Assembly (NCBI RefSeq): GCF_018327705.1
Contig: NZ_BNEM01000002.1
Coordinates: 1,488,001 to 1,552,000 of the forward strand
From: Catellatospora sp. TT07R-123
GTDB taxonomy: Bacteria > Actinomycetota > Actinomycetes > Mycobacteriales > Micromonosporaceae
Length of the DNA stretch: 64,000 bases
Direction: 5' to 3'
Part shown: one piece after another, positions 57,444-64,000 of the stretch
How positions within the stretch are numbered: the stretch's first letter is position 1
Layout: each line of letters begins with the position of its first letter
The notes under the pieces: generated by a model
Databases searched by the model: none
Told to the model about the DNA's origin: nothing
What the model saw: only the letters and a program-made list of their open reading frames with translations
Position numbers and translations under genes: made by a program

Positions 57444-57610
57444 TGAACGCCTCCTTCAAGGTGTGGGTTACCTCTTCGGGTCGGCGATGGGCCCATCGAC
57501 GATGGGTGACATCCTGCGGGCTGCGCGAGAACGTCGTCAATCCATACCAAGAAATTTCTCGATTAAATATGAACCGTGACCTGCTGTCTTATTTGGGAAA
57601 CGCCGAATGG

Positions 57611-57633
57611 CCCGGCGCCCTGCGGGCGCCGGG
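57611..57633 (-). terminator. Terminator of the small secreted protein pair
   Basis: A perfect 10-bp stem, CCCGGCGCCC and GGGCGCCGGG, around TGC, 30 bp after the stop of the gene at 57663. Strong, GC-only stem. Confidence 0.7.
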
Positions 57634-57662
57634 CGTGCTGACCGGTGATCAGCGGACGCGGC

Positions 57663-57947
57663 TCAGCAGAACCAGCCGTCCTGCACCCAGCCGTGGCGGT
57701 TGACGTGGCCGTAGGCGAAGCCGTAGATGAAGCCGCCGCTGCGCGGCCCCTGCACCGTGAAGGTCTCCCCCTGGTAGAGGGTGCCCATCCAGGCGCCGAG
57801 CGGTTCGGTGCGCACGAACAGCGACTGGGCGCAGACGGTCTCGCGCACGCCGACGCGGCCGTTGGCGGCCAGGGCGGGGGCGGGCACCGAGGTCAGCACG
57901 GCCGCGGCGAGTGCGGCGGCCACGGCCGCGCGACGCAGACTCACCAT
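57663..57947 (-). CDS. Small secreted SH3-like protein
   Basis: 94 aa from the ATG at 57947, which overlaps the upstream gene by 7 bp. Signal peptide 1-28 (APALAANG). The mature part, ETVCAQSLFVRTEPLGAWMG then TLYQGETFTVQGPRSGGFIY and VNRHGWVQDGWFC, is a bacterial SH3-type fold (SH3_3) with a Cys near each end that may bond. Such domains bind peptidoglycan or peptides. Co-translated with the following secreted protein. Confidence 0.82.
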   Translation of the reverse strand: MVSLRRAAVAAALAAAVLTSVPAPALAANGRVGVRETVCAQSLFVRTEPLGAWMGTLYQGETFTVQGPRSGGFIYGFAYGHVNRHGWVQDGWFC

Positions 57948-58255
57948 GAGTTGTAGCCTCCGATGCACTCGATGCGCATGTATCCCCAGTCGTTGGGGCC
58001 GAAGTCGAACGTGGCGGCCCAGCCGTTGTAGACCGGGTGCGCACCGGGCGTGTGCCCGATCTTGTCGCCGTAACCGAGGACCCGCTTGAGGCCGTACGGC
58101 CCGTGGGCGGAGTCGTAGTTGTCGTAGAAGCTGGCGCTCTGGCAGATGTTGATCGCGTGGGTGGGCACCACGACCGCCTGTGCGGCGGCACTGGAGGCGG
58201 TGACCAGCCCGACCGCGAGCAGGCACGCTGCCCCGGCCTTGAGCAGTCTGCGCAT
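57941..58255 (-). CDS. Small secreted protein, uncharacterised
   Basis: 104 aa from the ATG at 58255. Signal peptide 1-27 (SSAAAQAVV). The mature part is 77 residues, Tyr/Gly/Asn-rich, with two Cys (INICQSASFYDNYDSAHGPY, IECIGGYNSW). It resembles secreted peptides of actinobacteria with a possible beta fold, but I cannot assign a family. It precedes and overlaps the SH3-like gene by 7 bp. Confidence 0.75.
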   Translation of the reverse strand: MRRLLKAGAACLLAVGLVTASSAAAQAVVVPTHAINICQSASFYDNYDSAHGPYGLKRVLGYGDKIGHTPGAHPVYNGWAATFDFGPNDWGYMRIECIGGYNSW

Positions 58256-58509
58256 GGGTTGCCTTTCGGGGGGCGGCGGCCCGGCGGGGGGTCCGGGCCG
58301 CAGGCGGAACGACGGGGGCGTTGGTGAAAATTCTTGCCGACATTCCATCACCATGGGTCGGTTTCTTTCAACAGTTGTTTCGCACATGTCGATGAAATGC
58401 CATGGTGGCGGGCCCCATTTTCGCGGCACCCACGGTGTGTCGCGCCAGCCTGTGACCTGAACAGCCGGACGCGTACGGTGACCGCACCCATTACGGAAAG
58501 GAGTCGGTC

Positions 58510-59541
58510 ATGTTACAACGTGCCCGTGCGACGATCTGCCTCATCAGCATGCTTTTCGTCGTTTTCGGACTGCCGAGCGCTGCAAGCGCGGCAACGCCGT
58601 ACACGGTGACGCCGGTCAACGGGACGCTGAAGGCGTACAACATCTCGGCCGTCTACGTGGCCGGGGTCTCCTCCGGCGGCTACCTGGCCACCCAGCTGCA
58701 CGTCGCCTACTCCGGACGGATCAAGGGTGCGGGGATCTTCGCCGCCGGGCCCTACTACTGCGCGCAGAACAACGCCAGCCAGGCCCTCAACGCCTGCGGC
58801 GACGACATCTGGTCCGACCAGCTGCCCACCCTGGAGGCCGACGCGTCACTGTGGTCGGGCTACGGCTGGGTCGACCCGATCGGCAACCTGTCCGGCGATC
58901 CGGTCTACGTGTTCCACGGCAACAGCGACACGACCGTGAAGAAGTCGGTCAACGACGACCTGGTCAAGTTCTACCAGCACTTCGGCGCCAGCGTGCAGTA
59001 CGACTCGGCCACCTCGGCCGGGCACGCCTGGGTCACGCCGTACGGCACGGGCGCGTGCACGGTCACGGCGAGCCCGTTCCTGAACGACTGCGGCATCGAC
59101 CCGCAGCAGGCGATGCTGGGCAAGCTGCTCGGCTCGGTCGGCGCCCGCAACACCGGCCCGCTCACCGGCAGCCTGATCAAGTTCGACCAGAGCACGTTCG
59201 CGACCAACGGGTGGGCGCCGGGCCTGAGCATGGGCAACAGCGGCTTCGCGTACGTGCCGAGCGCGTGCGCGGCCGGGCAGGCGTGCAAGCTGCTGGTCGC
59301 CCTGCACGGCTGCGCCCAGGGGTACGACGCCGTCGGCACCGCCTTCGTCGACCGCGCCAACCTGAACCAGTACGCCGACACCAACCGCCTCGTGGTGCTC
59401 TACCCGCAGGCCACCGCCTCCGGGGTGAACCCGTACGGCTGCTGGGACTGGTGGGGCTACCTCGGCTACACCAGCTACCCGATCCACGGCGGCCCGCAAC
59501 TGGAAACGATCATGAACATGGTGCGCCGCCTCGACGGATGA
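58510..59541 (+). CDS. Secreted PHB-depolymerase-like esterase
   Basis: 343 aa, with AAAGGAG upstream of the ATG. Signal peptide 1-28. The fold follows fungal-type extracellular PHB depolymerase: NISAVYVAGVSSGGYLATQL carries the nucleophile (Ser55 by alignment to G-L-A-S-G-G, or Ser54), VYVFHGNSDTTVKKSVNDD the Asp, and TSAGHAWVTPYG the His. The second half (KLLVALHGCAQGYDAVGTAF, LVVLYPQATASGVNPYGCWD) matches the ESTHER PHB depolymerase group. Seven or more Cys suggest disulfides. The enzyme probably hydrolyses extracellular poly(hydroxyalkanoate) or another polyester. Confidence 0.88.
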   Translation: MLQRARATICLISMLFVVFGLPSAASAATPYTVTPVNGTLKAYNISAVYVAGVSSGGYLATQLHVAYSGRIKGAGIFAAGPYYCAQNNASQALNACGDDIWSDQLPTLEADASLWSGYGWVDPIGNLSGDPVYVFHGNSDTTVKKSVNDDLVKFYQHFGASVQYDSATSAGHAWVTPYGTGACTVTASPFLNDCGIDPQQAMLGKLLGSVGARNTGPLTGSLIKFDQSTFATNGWAPGLSMGNSGFAYVPSACAAGQACKLLVALHGCAQGYDAVGTAFVDRANLNQYADTNRLVVLYPQATASGVNPYGCWDWWGYLGYTSYPIHGGPQLETIMNMVRRLDG

Positions 59542-59656
59542 CCCGCCGTTGGGCGGCGCGCACCGGGGCGCACCGCTGATGTTCACGAGATGTTCGGCGC
59601 CCCCTACGCCGACCGTCCGATGCGGTCGGGCCGCAGCTCGTGACACATTTCGAACC

Positions 59657-59758
59657 ATGACTCTGGTCGAGACCGCCGGCCTCGCGGCCCTCGTGGCGGT
59701 CGTCGCGGCAGGACTGGTCCTGAGCATCCGCGAGCAGCGCGCCCTCAGCCCGGGCCGA
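59657..59758 (+). pseudogene. Displaced N-terminal segment of the membrane protein at 59778
   Basis: An ATG at 59657 opens MTLVETAGLAALVAVVAAGL, then VLSIREQRALSPG: a clear N-terminal membrane helix with basic end. The frame then loses coding character around 59745-59760. The downstream protein continues in another frame as RAEVRSGYGVPRTVRIHYRR, which is open back to 59724. A single-base frameshift in the reading, or in the gene, would join the two into one protein with an extra N-terminal helix. Sequencing error is the simplest cause. Confidence 0.55.
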
Positions 59759-59777
59759 GGTCCGCTCCGGGTACGGG

Positions 59778-60653
59778 GTGCCCCGCACGGTCCGCATCCA
59801 CTACCGCCGCGGCGGCAGCGGCCGGGCACCCTGGCGGGCGGGCCCGCTCGCGGCCTACCTCGGGGCGGGCGGGGCGGCCCTGGCGCTGCTGGTGGTCAAC
59901 CTGACCGAGCCCGGCGCGCTCCAGAGCACCGGCACGGTGCTGCTGGCCCTGGTGGCGCTGCTAGGGCTCGGCGCGGCGGCCGGGGTGGCGGCGCTGTACG
60001 CGGCGCAGCGCACCGTCGTCGGGCAGGTCGTCCACCGGCGGATCTGGAACGGCGACGACGGCGGGCCCGACCGGTACTGGATCGCCGTCGACCACGACGG
60101 CCGGTCCACGAAGATCTCCGGTTACCGGGTCGACCGCGGCCAGTTCCGGTCCGTGATGGAGGGCGCGCAGGTGCGGCTCAAGGTCGCGCCGGTCGTCCGG
60201 TACGTCGCCAAGGTGCGGCCGCTGCGGCTGCCCGAGCCGGTCAACGCCTTCCCCGGCGGGCACGCGGCGCAGTTCCCGCACGGCCTGGCCGACCTGGCCG
60301 TCTCGCCCGAGCACGCCGCCGCCGTGCTGGACTGCCCGGTCGAGCCGTTCGCGTTCGCGGTCGAGCACACCGGCGGCCGCATGGCCGGGGTGCGCGCCTA
60401 CGGGTACGTGCCACTGGGCACCACCGCCTCCGGCGACCGGCATCCCCACGCCGTCCTGGTCTACGAGGCACCCGACGCCGTCGCCGCCGACCGCCTCGGC
60501 CACCTGGTGAAGTACCTGGTCGTGGAGCCGTGGCTGGTCAACGGCCGCGGCGACGGGGCACTGTGCGTACGCGTCGACTACCACAGCCTGCCCACCGACC
60601 ACCTGGCCCGCGAGGTGATCAAACAGGTCCGCAGGGGAGCATCACGGCGCTGA
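59778..60653 (+). CDS. Membrane protein with two helices, uncharacterised
   Basis: 291 aa from a GTG at 59778, or about 330 aa if joined to the segment at 59657. Two membrane helices (about 22-42 and 51-75) precede a 210-residue soluble part: RYWIAVDHDGRSTKISGYRV, VAPVVRYVAKVRPLRLPEPV, RHPHAVLVYEAPDAVAADRL. Mixed alpha/beta; no known family. Possible upstream frameshift as described in the adjacent entry. Confidence 0.7.
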   Translation: MPRTVRIHYRRGGSGRAPWRAGPLAAYLGAGGAALALLVVNLTEPGALQSTGTVLLALVALLGLGAAAGVAALYAAQRTVVGQVVHRRIWNGDDGGPDRYWIAVDHDGRSTKISGYRVDRGQFRSVMEGAQVRLKVAPVVRYVAKVRPLRLPEPVNAFPGGHAAQFPHGLADLAVSPEHAAAVLDCPVEPFAFAVEHTGGRMAGVRAYGYVPLGTTASGDRHPHAVLVYEAPDAVAADRLGHLVKYLVVEPWLVNGRGDGALCVRVDYHSLPTDHLAREVIKQVRRGASRR

Positions 60654-60702
60654 CCTGCCGATTCGGGGCACGGCCGGGGCGGCGCGGCGGTAGACAGAGC
60701 AG

Positions 60703-61923
60703 GTGGAGCACGACCCGCGCCACCGCGCGCTGCTGCGGCTGCTGGAGCTGACCCACCTGGCCCGCGGCGACGACGTGGCCGGGTGTGTCAGCACCGCGCT
60801 CGCACCGCTGGACCTGGCCGCCACCTGCTACCTGGTCGACCAGGAGCAGCAGCAGCTGCACCCGCTGCCGGTGCCCGGCACCACCGTGGCCGCCCGGCCG
60901 CTGGCGGTCGACGGCACGGTCGCCGGACGGGCCTACGCGCTGGTCCGGGCGCAGCCCGGCGAGGGGCACCGCCGGTGGCTGCCACTGGTGGACGGCACCG
61001 AGCGGCTCGGCGTGGTCGAGCTGGTGCCCGGCCCCGCCGCCGACCTCGACGGCCTCGACGACTGGGCGCAGACGTTCACCAACCTGGTCGGCCACCTGGT
61101 CGCGGTCAAGCTGCCGTACGGCGACACGCTGCACCAGACCCGGCGCACCCGGCCCATGACCGTCGCGGCGGAGCTGCTGCTGGGGATGCTGCCGCCGCTG
61201 ACCTTCACCGACGACCGGTTGGTGCTCAGCTGCCTGCTGCAACCCAGCTACGACGTCGGCGGCGACGGGTTCGACTACGCGCTGGACGGGCCGTACGCCC
61301 GATTCCACGTGCTCGACGCGATGGGCCGGGGGCTGAGCGCCGCCGTGATGGCGGTGACCGCGCTGGCCGCGATCCGGTCGGCCCGCCGCGACGGGCACGG
61401 GCTGGTCGCGATGGCCCGCGCCGCCGACGAGGCGCTGCGCGAGCAGTTCGGCCGGGCCGGGTTCGCCACCGCCGTGCTGGCCGACCTGGACGTCGACACG
61501 GGGCAGCTGCGCTACCTCAACGCGGGGCATCCGCCGCCGCTGCTGCTGCGCGCGGGCAAGGCGGTCCGCGAACTCGGCGACGGGCGGCGGCTGCCGCTCG
61601 GGCTCGACGAGGGCATCCCGGCGCTCGGCCGGGAGCAGCTCGAACCCGGCGACCGGCTGCTGCTGTACACCGACGGCGTCGTGGAGGCCCGCGACCCCGA
61701 CGGCGACCTGTTCGGCACCGCCCGCCTCATCGACCACGCCGAGCAGGCCGCCCAGGCCCAGCTCCCCGCCCCGGAGACCCTCCGCGTCCTGTCCCGCCAC
61801 CTCCTGGCCTTCCAGTCCGCCCCCACCCGCGACGACGCCACCCTCCTGCTCCTCGACTGGACCCCCACCCCGCCCCGCCGCGCCGTCCCCCCATCCCCCA
61901 CCGCCGGCTCCCTCCCCAGTTGA
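60703..61923 (+). CDS. SpoIIE-type PP2C serine/threonine phosphatase
   Basis: 406 aa from a GTG at 60703. The N-terminal 130 residues form a GAF-like sensor (LARGDDVAGCVSTALAPLDL, RWLPLVDGTERLGVVELVPG). The phosphatase domain starts near MTVAAELLLGMLPPLTFTDD and has the metal-binding blocks SYDVGGDGFDYAL, DAMGRGLSAAVMAVTALAAI, LDVDTGQLRYLNAGHPPPLL, YTDGVVEARD and TRDDATLLLLDW. Such proteins dephosphorylate anti-anti-sigma factors in partner-switching circuits. No RsbW/RsbV-like gene is adjacent. Followed by a 62-bp element. Confidence 0.92.
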   Translation: MEHDPRHRALLRLLELTHLARGDDVAGCVSTALAPLDLAATCYLVDQEQQQLHPLPVPGTTVAARPLAVDGTVAGRAYALVRAQPGEGHRRWLPLVDGTERLGVVELVPGPAADLDGLDDWAQTFTNLVGHLVAVKLPYGDTLHQTRRTRPMTVAAELLLGMLPPLTFTDDRLVLSCLLQPSYDVGGDGFDYALDGPYARFHVLDAMGRGLSAAVMAVTALAAIRSARRDGHGLVAMARAADEALREQFGRAGFATAVLADLDVDTGQLRYLNAGHPPPLLLRAGKAVRELGDGRRLPLGLDEGIPALGREQLEPGDRLLLYTDGVVEARDPDGDLFGTARLIDHAEQAAQAQLPAPETLRVLSRHLLAFQSAPTRDDATLLLLDWTPTPPRRAVPPSPTAGSLPS

Positions 61924-61977
61924 TCATGAACTTGTGGCACGGTTCGACGGCGTGTCATGGGCACAACCTCCTGATCG
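61916..61977 (+). repeat. 62-bp element, copy 3
   Basis: Same length and plan as 16923-16984, with about eight substitutions (for example GTGGCACGGTTCGACGG in place of ATGGCAGTGCTCGACGG). It overlaps the end of the phosphatase gene, whose stop is inside it. Shows that the family is not limited to the GH16 flanks. Confidence 0.85.
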
Positions 61978-62014
61978 ACAGCCCGCGGCGGGACCGGACG
62001 CCTACAGTGGGGGC

Positions 62015-62506
62015 GTGGCTGAGGTCGATCTCGACCGGCACTGGTACGGAGCCGACGACGCGCCGGTCACGCTGGTGGAGTACGGCGACTTCGAGTGCCC
62101 GTACTGCGGGGCGGCCGCGCCGGTGCTGCGGCGGCTCGTCGACACCTCCGGCGGGGCGGTGCGGCTGGTGTTCCGGCACTTCCCGCTGTTCACCACGCAC
62201 GCGTTCGCGCTGACCGCCGCCCTGGCCGCCGAGGCGTCGGGGGACAAGTTCTGGCAGATGCACGACCTGCTCTTCGCCCACCAACACCGGCTCACCGACG
62301 CCGACCTGGCCGGCTACGCGCGGCAGATCGGTGCCGGCGAGGTCACCGGTGCGGCCGCGCAGGCCCACCGGCCCGAGGTGGAGGCCGACTACACCAGCGG
62401 CGTCGACGCGGGGGTACGCGGCACCCCGACACTGTTCGCCGACGGACGCCTGTACAGCGGAAAAGTCGAGCTCAACGCCCTGCACCGCGCACTCGGCCTC
62501 CCCTGA
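62015..62506 (+). CDS. DsbA-like thioredoxin-fold protein (cytosolic)
   Basis: 163 aa from the GTG at 62015. The thioredoxin fold opens APVTLVEYGDFECPYCGAAA with the C-P-Y-C active site (Cys28, Cys31), followed by LVFRHFPLFTTHAFALTAAL, the helical insert of DsbA-like proteins, and GTPTLFADGRLYSG with the cis-Pro. No signal peptide or membrane anchor, so it acts in the cytosol, like other actinobacterial DsbA-family oxidoreductases. It could reduce or isomerise protein disulfides. Starts 37 bp after the 62-bp element. Confidence 0.92.
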   Translation: MAEVDLDRHWYGADDAPVTLVEYGDFECPYCGAAAPVLRRLVDTSGGAVRLVFRHFPLFTTHAFALTAALAAEASGDKFWQMHDLLFAHQHRLTDADLAGYARQIGAGEVTGAAAQAHRPEVEADYTSGVDAGVRGTPTLFADGRLYSGKVELNALHRALGLP

Positions 62507-62542
62507 CACCCGCCCACCGACCCGCCCGCCCGCGCGGCGCGG

Positions 62543-62606
62543 GTGCAGTTTCGGGGAAAGTGCTGGAATCTTGGCTCGAATTCGTGCGCTTTCCCCGAAA
62601 GTGCAC
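62543..62606. repeat. 64-bp palindromic element, copy D
   Basis: Arms 62543-62563 and 62586-62606; the 22-nt centre contains GGAATCTTGGCTCGAA. It lies between the convergent DsbA-like and nhaA genes, 36 bp from each stop. Confidence 0.9.
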
Positions 62607-62642
62607 GCTGCCACCGCCAGCGGGACGGCGCGGCGGCGCGGG

Positions 62643-63989
62643 TCAGGGGAGGGTGGGGTCGCGCCAGGGGCCGGTAGGGAGGGCGGGCATGGCGCCGGAG
62701 TCGTCCGAGGTGCACAGGGGCAGGCGCTCGCCGAGGCAGCGCAGCGCCAGCGAACCCAGCACCGCGGCCAGCAGCGACCCGGCCAGCACCCCGATCTTGG
62801 CCTGCTCGCGCAGCTCGGGGTCGGTGAAGGCCAGATCGGTGATGAACAGCGCGATGGTGAACCCGATCCCGGCCAGCAGCGCCCCGCCGATCAGGTGCCC
62901 GTACCGGACCCGGCCCGGCAGCTCGCCCAGCCCGGTCCGCAGCGCCACGGCCGCTCCGGCGCTGATGCCGACGGTCTTGCCGATCACCAGAGCCGCCACG
63001 ATACCGATGGTCACCGGCGAGGTCGCCGCCCGGCGCAGCGTCTCGCCGTCCAGCCGCACCCCGGCGTTGGCCAGGCCGAACACCGGGATCACCAGGTACG
63101 CGCTGACCGGGTGCAGCGCGTCCTGGAGCCGGTCGTTGGGCGGCACCGTGGCCCGTGCCGCCGAGGCGGCCAGCCGGGCGCGGGCGGCGTCGGCGCGTTC
63201 CAGCACGGCCCGGCCGTAGAAGCGCAGCCGCTCGGCCTGCTCCGGCTCGACCGGCGTGGCGGGCACGAGCAGCCCGACCAGGACCCCGGCCAGCGTCGGG
63301 TGCACGCCCGAGGCGTACACGGCCGCCCACAGCAGCAGCCCGACCAGCACGTACGGCTGCAACTGCCATACCCGGGCCCAGCGCAGCCCGGCCAGCACCA
63401 GCACCAGGGCCAGCGCGGCCAGCAGCGCGGGCACGGACACGTGCGCGGTGTAGAACACGGCCATCACGGTGATCGCCCCGATGTCGTCGGCGATGGCCAG
63501 GGTGAGCAGGAACAGGCGCAGCTGGTCCGGGCAGCGCGGCCCGAACAGCGCCAGGATCCCGACCAGGAACGCCGTGTCGGTCGAGACCGGGATGCCCCAG
63601 CCCATCGCCGGGGGGCCGGTCGGATTGAACGCCAGGTAGATCAGGGCGGGCAGGATGAGGCCGCCGAGCGCCCCGAGCACCGGCACCAGCACGGCTCGGG
63701 GCCGCCGCAGCTCCCCCACGGTGGTCTCGCGGCTGATCTCCAGGCCGACGGTGAGGAAGAACAGCGCCATCGCCAGGTCGTTGACCCAGTGCCGCAGGTC
63801 CAGCGTTATCCCGGCGTCGCCGACGCGCACCGACGCCTCGGTGTGCCAGAACTGCTCGTACCCGCCGCCCGGGATGTTCGCCCAGACCAGCGCGACCACC
63901 GTGGCCACCAGCAGCAGCAGGCCGCTGCCCGCCTCGGTGGCCAGGAACCGCTGGAGCGGGTACGACACGTGCGGCACCGGGATGGACAC
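62643..63989 (-). CDS. nhaA: Na+/H+ antiporter NhaA (5' end at or beyond the window edge)
   Basis: 448 aa are visible, starting at a GTG at 63989; the frame stays open to the window edge, so the true start may lie outside. NhaA landmarks: GLLLLVATVVALVWANIPGG (first helix), HWVNDLAMALFFLTVGLEIS, GWGIPVSTDTAFLVGILALF with Asp138, and LAIADDIGAITVMAVFY with Asp168/Asp169, which match Asp163/Asp164 of E. coli NhaA that bind Na+ and H+. The C-terminal half has GLANAGVRLDGETLR and YGHLIGGALLAGIGFTIAL. It expels Na+ using the proton gradient. A short hydrophilic C-terminal extension with two Cys is present. Confidence 0.95.
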   Translation of the reverse strand: MSIPVPHVSYPLQRFLATEAGSGLLLLVATVVALVWANIPGGGYEQFWHTEASVRVGDAGITLDLRHWVNDLAMALFFLTVGLEISRETTVGELRRPRAVLVPVLGALGGLILPALIYLAFNPTGPPAMGWGIPVSTDTAFLVGILALFGPRCPDQLRLFLLTLAIADDIGAITVMAVFYTAHVSVPALLAALALVLVLAGLRWARVWQLQPYVLVGLLLWAAVYASGVHPTLAGVLVGLLVPATPVEPEQAERLRFYGRAVLERADAARARLAASAARATVPPNDRLQDALHPVSAYLVIPVFGLANAGVRLDGETLRRAATSPVTIGIVAALVIGKTVGISAGAAVALRTGLGELPGRVRYGHLIGGALLAGIGFTIALFITDLAFTDPELREQAKIGVLAGSLLAAVLGSLALRCLGERLPLCTSDDSGAMPALPTGPWRDPTLP

Positions 63990-64000
63990 CCGGGGCGCTG

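Noticed and set aside
1-64000. tRNA, rRNA or riboswitch genes
   Set aside because: Reading both strands I found no cloverleaf with a T-loop GTTCGANTC in the proper setting and no recognisable riboswitch core.

Overview
The window is high-GC actinobacterial chromosome: coding frames are G/C-saturated at third positions, GTG starts are frequent, and many secreted proteins carry long Ala-rich signal peptides. The gene set (many secreted carbohydrate-active enzymes and esterases, MMPL, SARP-like and TetR/MerR control, a stand-alone LigD-type primase) suggests a soil saprophyte, most likely of the Micromonosporaceae; that family-level guess is inference. No rRNA, tRNA, CRISPR array, prophage or intact transposase was seen.

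Layout. 1-4217 (minus) is a surface-protein operon: a WxL-like secreted protein with a TIG-type domain, a DUF916/WxL-partner-like membrane protein, a neocarzinostatin-fold membrane protein and a lipoprotein binding protein cut by the window edge. 4443-8178 holds an alpha/beta hydrolase, two uncharacterised proteins and a MerR regulator with a textbook 19-bp-spacer promoter. 8245-12585 has a lincosamide-nucleotidyltransferase-like gene, a secreted glycerophosphodiesterase, a PhzF-like enzyme and a TrmB/LuxR-type regulator divergent from a 1392-aa subtilase fused to Asp-box repeats. 17277 is a GH16 glucanase with a CBM13. 18866-24792 has a TetR/MMPL pair around an operator array, a YkvA-like protein, an ABC-2 exporter and a small hypothetical. 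24812-30543 has a LigD-type primase, an SGNH esterase, a DUF305 lipoprotein, a chitin-type LPMO and a NarL two-component pair. 30783-39555 has an OmpR two-component pair divergent from an unusual ABC-2-like membrane protein, a GNAT/TetR pair, ThpR, an aldo/keto reductase and an ArsR-like regulator. 39574-47146 has a P-loop regulator-like ATPase, a small secreted protein, a DUF1801 protein, a BBE-type oxidase, hypotheticals, a HIT-like protein and a Tat-dependent binding protein. 47261-52649 is a divergent GH92/GH43 pair around a shared palindromic operator. 52731-55359 has MOSC, membrane and phosphoesterase genes. 55470-57443 is a cassette of a cysteine-rich double-psi-barrel-like protein, a Tat-exported partner and a MauE/DoxX-like membrane protein. 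The window ends with small secreted proteins, a PHB-depolymerase-like esterase, a membrane protein with an apparent frameshift, a SpoIIE phosphatase, a DsbA-like protein and NhaA.

The strongest unexplained signal is non-coding. Four separate families of short palindromic elements, each of fixed length, sit in intergenic space mostly just after gene 3' ends: a 64-bp family (4 copies), a 61-bp family (4), a 65-bp family (2) and a 62-bp family (3). The GH16 gene is bracketed by mirrored copies of two of these families, including a 62/62 identical inverted pair. One 64-bp copy supplies the last codons and stop of a resistance-like gene. The best candidate for an undescribed protein system is the cysteine-rich protein / Tat partner / MauE cassette, read here as a dedicated oxidative-folding and co-export unit. 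All sequence comparisons were made by eye; no database search was run.
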